The translations under genes and the position numbers were made by a program. A stretch of 64,000 nucleotides of DNA from Arachidicoccus sp. (GTDB lineage Bacteria; Bacteroidota; Bacteroidia; Chitinophagales; Chitinophagaceae): assembly GCA_028283605.1 (NCBI GenBank), contig JAPWKH010000014.1:124001-188000 (forward strand), given 5' to 3'. Every line of letters starts with the position of its first letter. The first letter of the stretch is position 1. Of the stretch, positions 63,967-64,000 are shown piece by piece. The notes under the pieces are model-generated. The model made no database searches. It was not told where the DNA came from and worked only from the letters and a program-made list of their open reading frames with translations.

Positions 63967-64000
63967 TAATTAATGTATGAAGAAGTAATTAAAATAGTTG

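Overview
The window looks like a chromosomal segment of a low-GC member of the Bacteroidota, most likely in or near the Chitinophagaceae (inference). Supporting signs are two SusC/SusD pairs, -7 promoter boxes of the form TAnnTTTG, weak or absent Shine-Dalgarno sequences, Bacteroidota-specific families (DUF4834-like, BT_3928-like, LuxE-like acyl-protein synthetase), a sphingolipid-type oxoamine synthase, and two genes of the futalosine menaquinone route (a MqnP-like prenyltransferase and MqnE).

Layout. 1-8983: housekeeping genes (trans-sulfuration enzyme, amylomaltase, oxoamine synthase, prenyltransferase, RuvX, peptide deformylase). 9022-17144: a TonB receptor, asd with a complete-looking transcription attenuator, an outer-membrane barrel protein, a LuxE-like enzyme, an FKBP, RNase HII and MqnE. 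17249-37860: a carbohydrate and glycoprotein utilisation region: GH92, a two-component system divergent from SusC/SusD, a DUF1735-like plus F5/8C lipoprotein, a calpain-like lipoprotein, two basic-secretory-protein metallopeptidases, a GH29 fucosidase and a second GH92. 38237-46057: a second SusC/SusD locus with a DeoR-type regulator, a DUF4397-like lipoprotein and a beta-propeller-like lipoprotein. 46436-54148: glucan phosphorylase-like protein, EVE protein, LutA-like protein, tdk, ccmB, folC, DoxX-like protein, followed by tRNA-Leu(CAG). 54545-56361: an AraC regulator and an SDR. 56375-62087: an orphan Rhs array with two toxin/immunity modules and remnants of other genes at both edges. 62437-63966: an EptA-like phosphoethanolamine transferase.

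How it fits together. The first polysaccharide locus combines exo-mannosidases, a fucosidase, SusCD import and secreted proteases, which suggests harvesting of glycoproteins rather than a plain polysaccharide. Several accessory secreted-protein genes in both loci are preceded by a repeated non-coding element whose 3' end forms an inverted repeat overlapping the start codon; the pairing arms covary between copies. The asd leader encodes a Lys/Thr/Ile-rich 18-residue peptide followed by a terminator and a competing antiterminator. These two RNA-level observations and the Rhs array are the most interesting parts.

Caution. Several conserved genes (malQ, the oxoamine synthase, FKBP, GH92, and the start of the barrel protein) are broken by single-base shifts, often in homopolymers. 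This points to uncorrected sequencing indels at least as much as to real gene decay.
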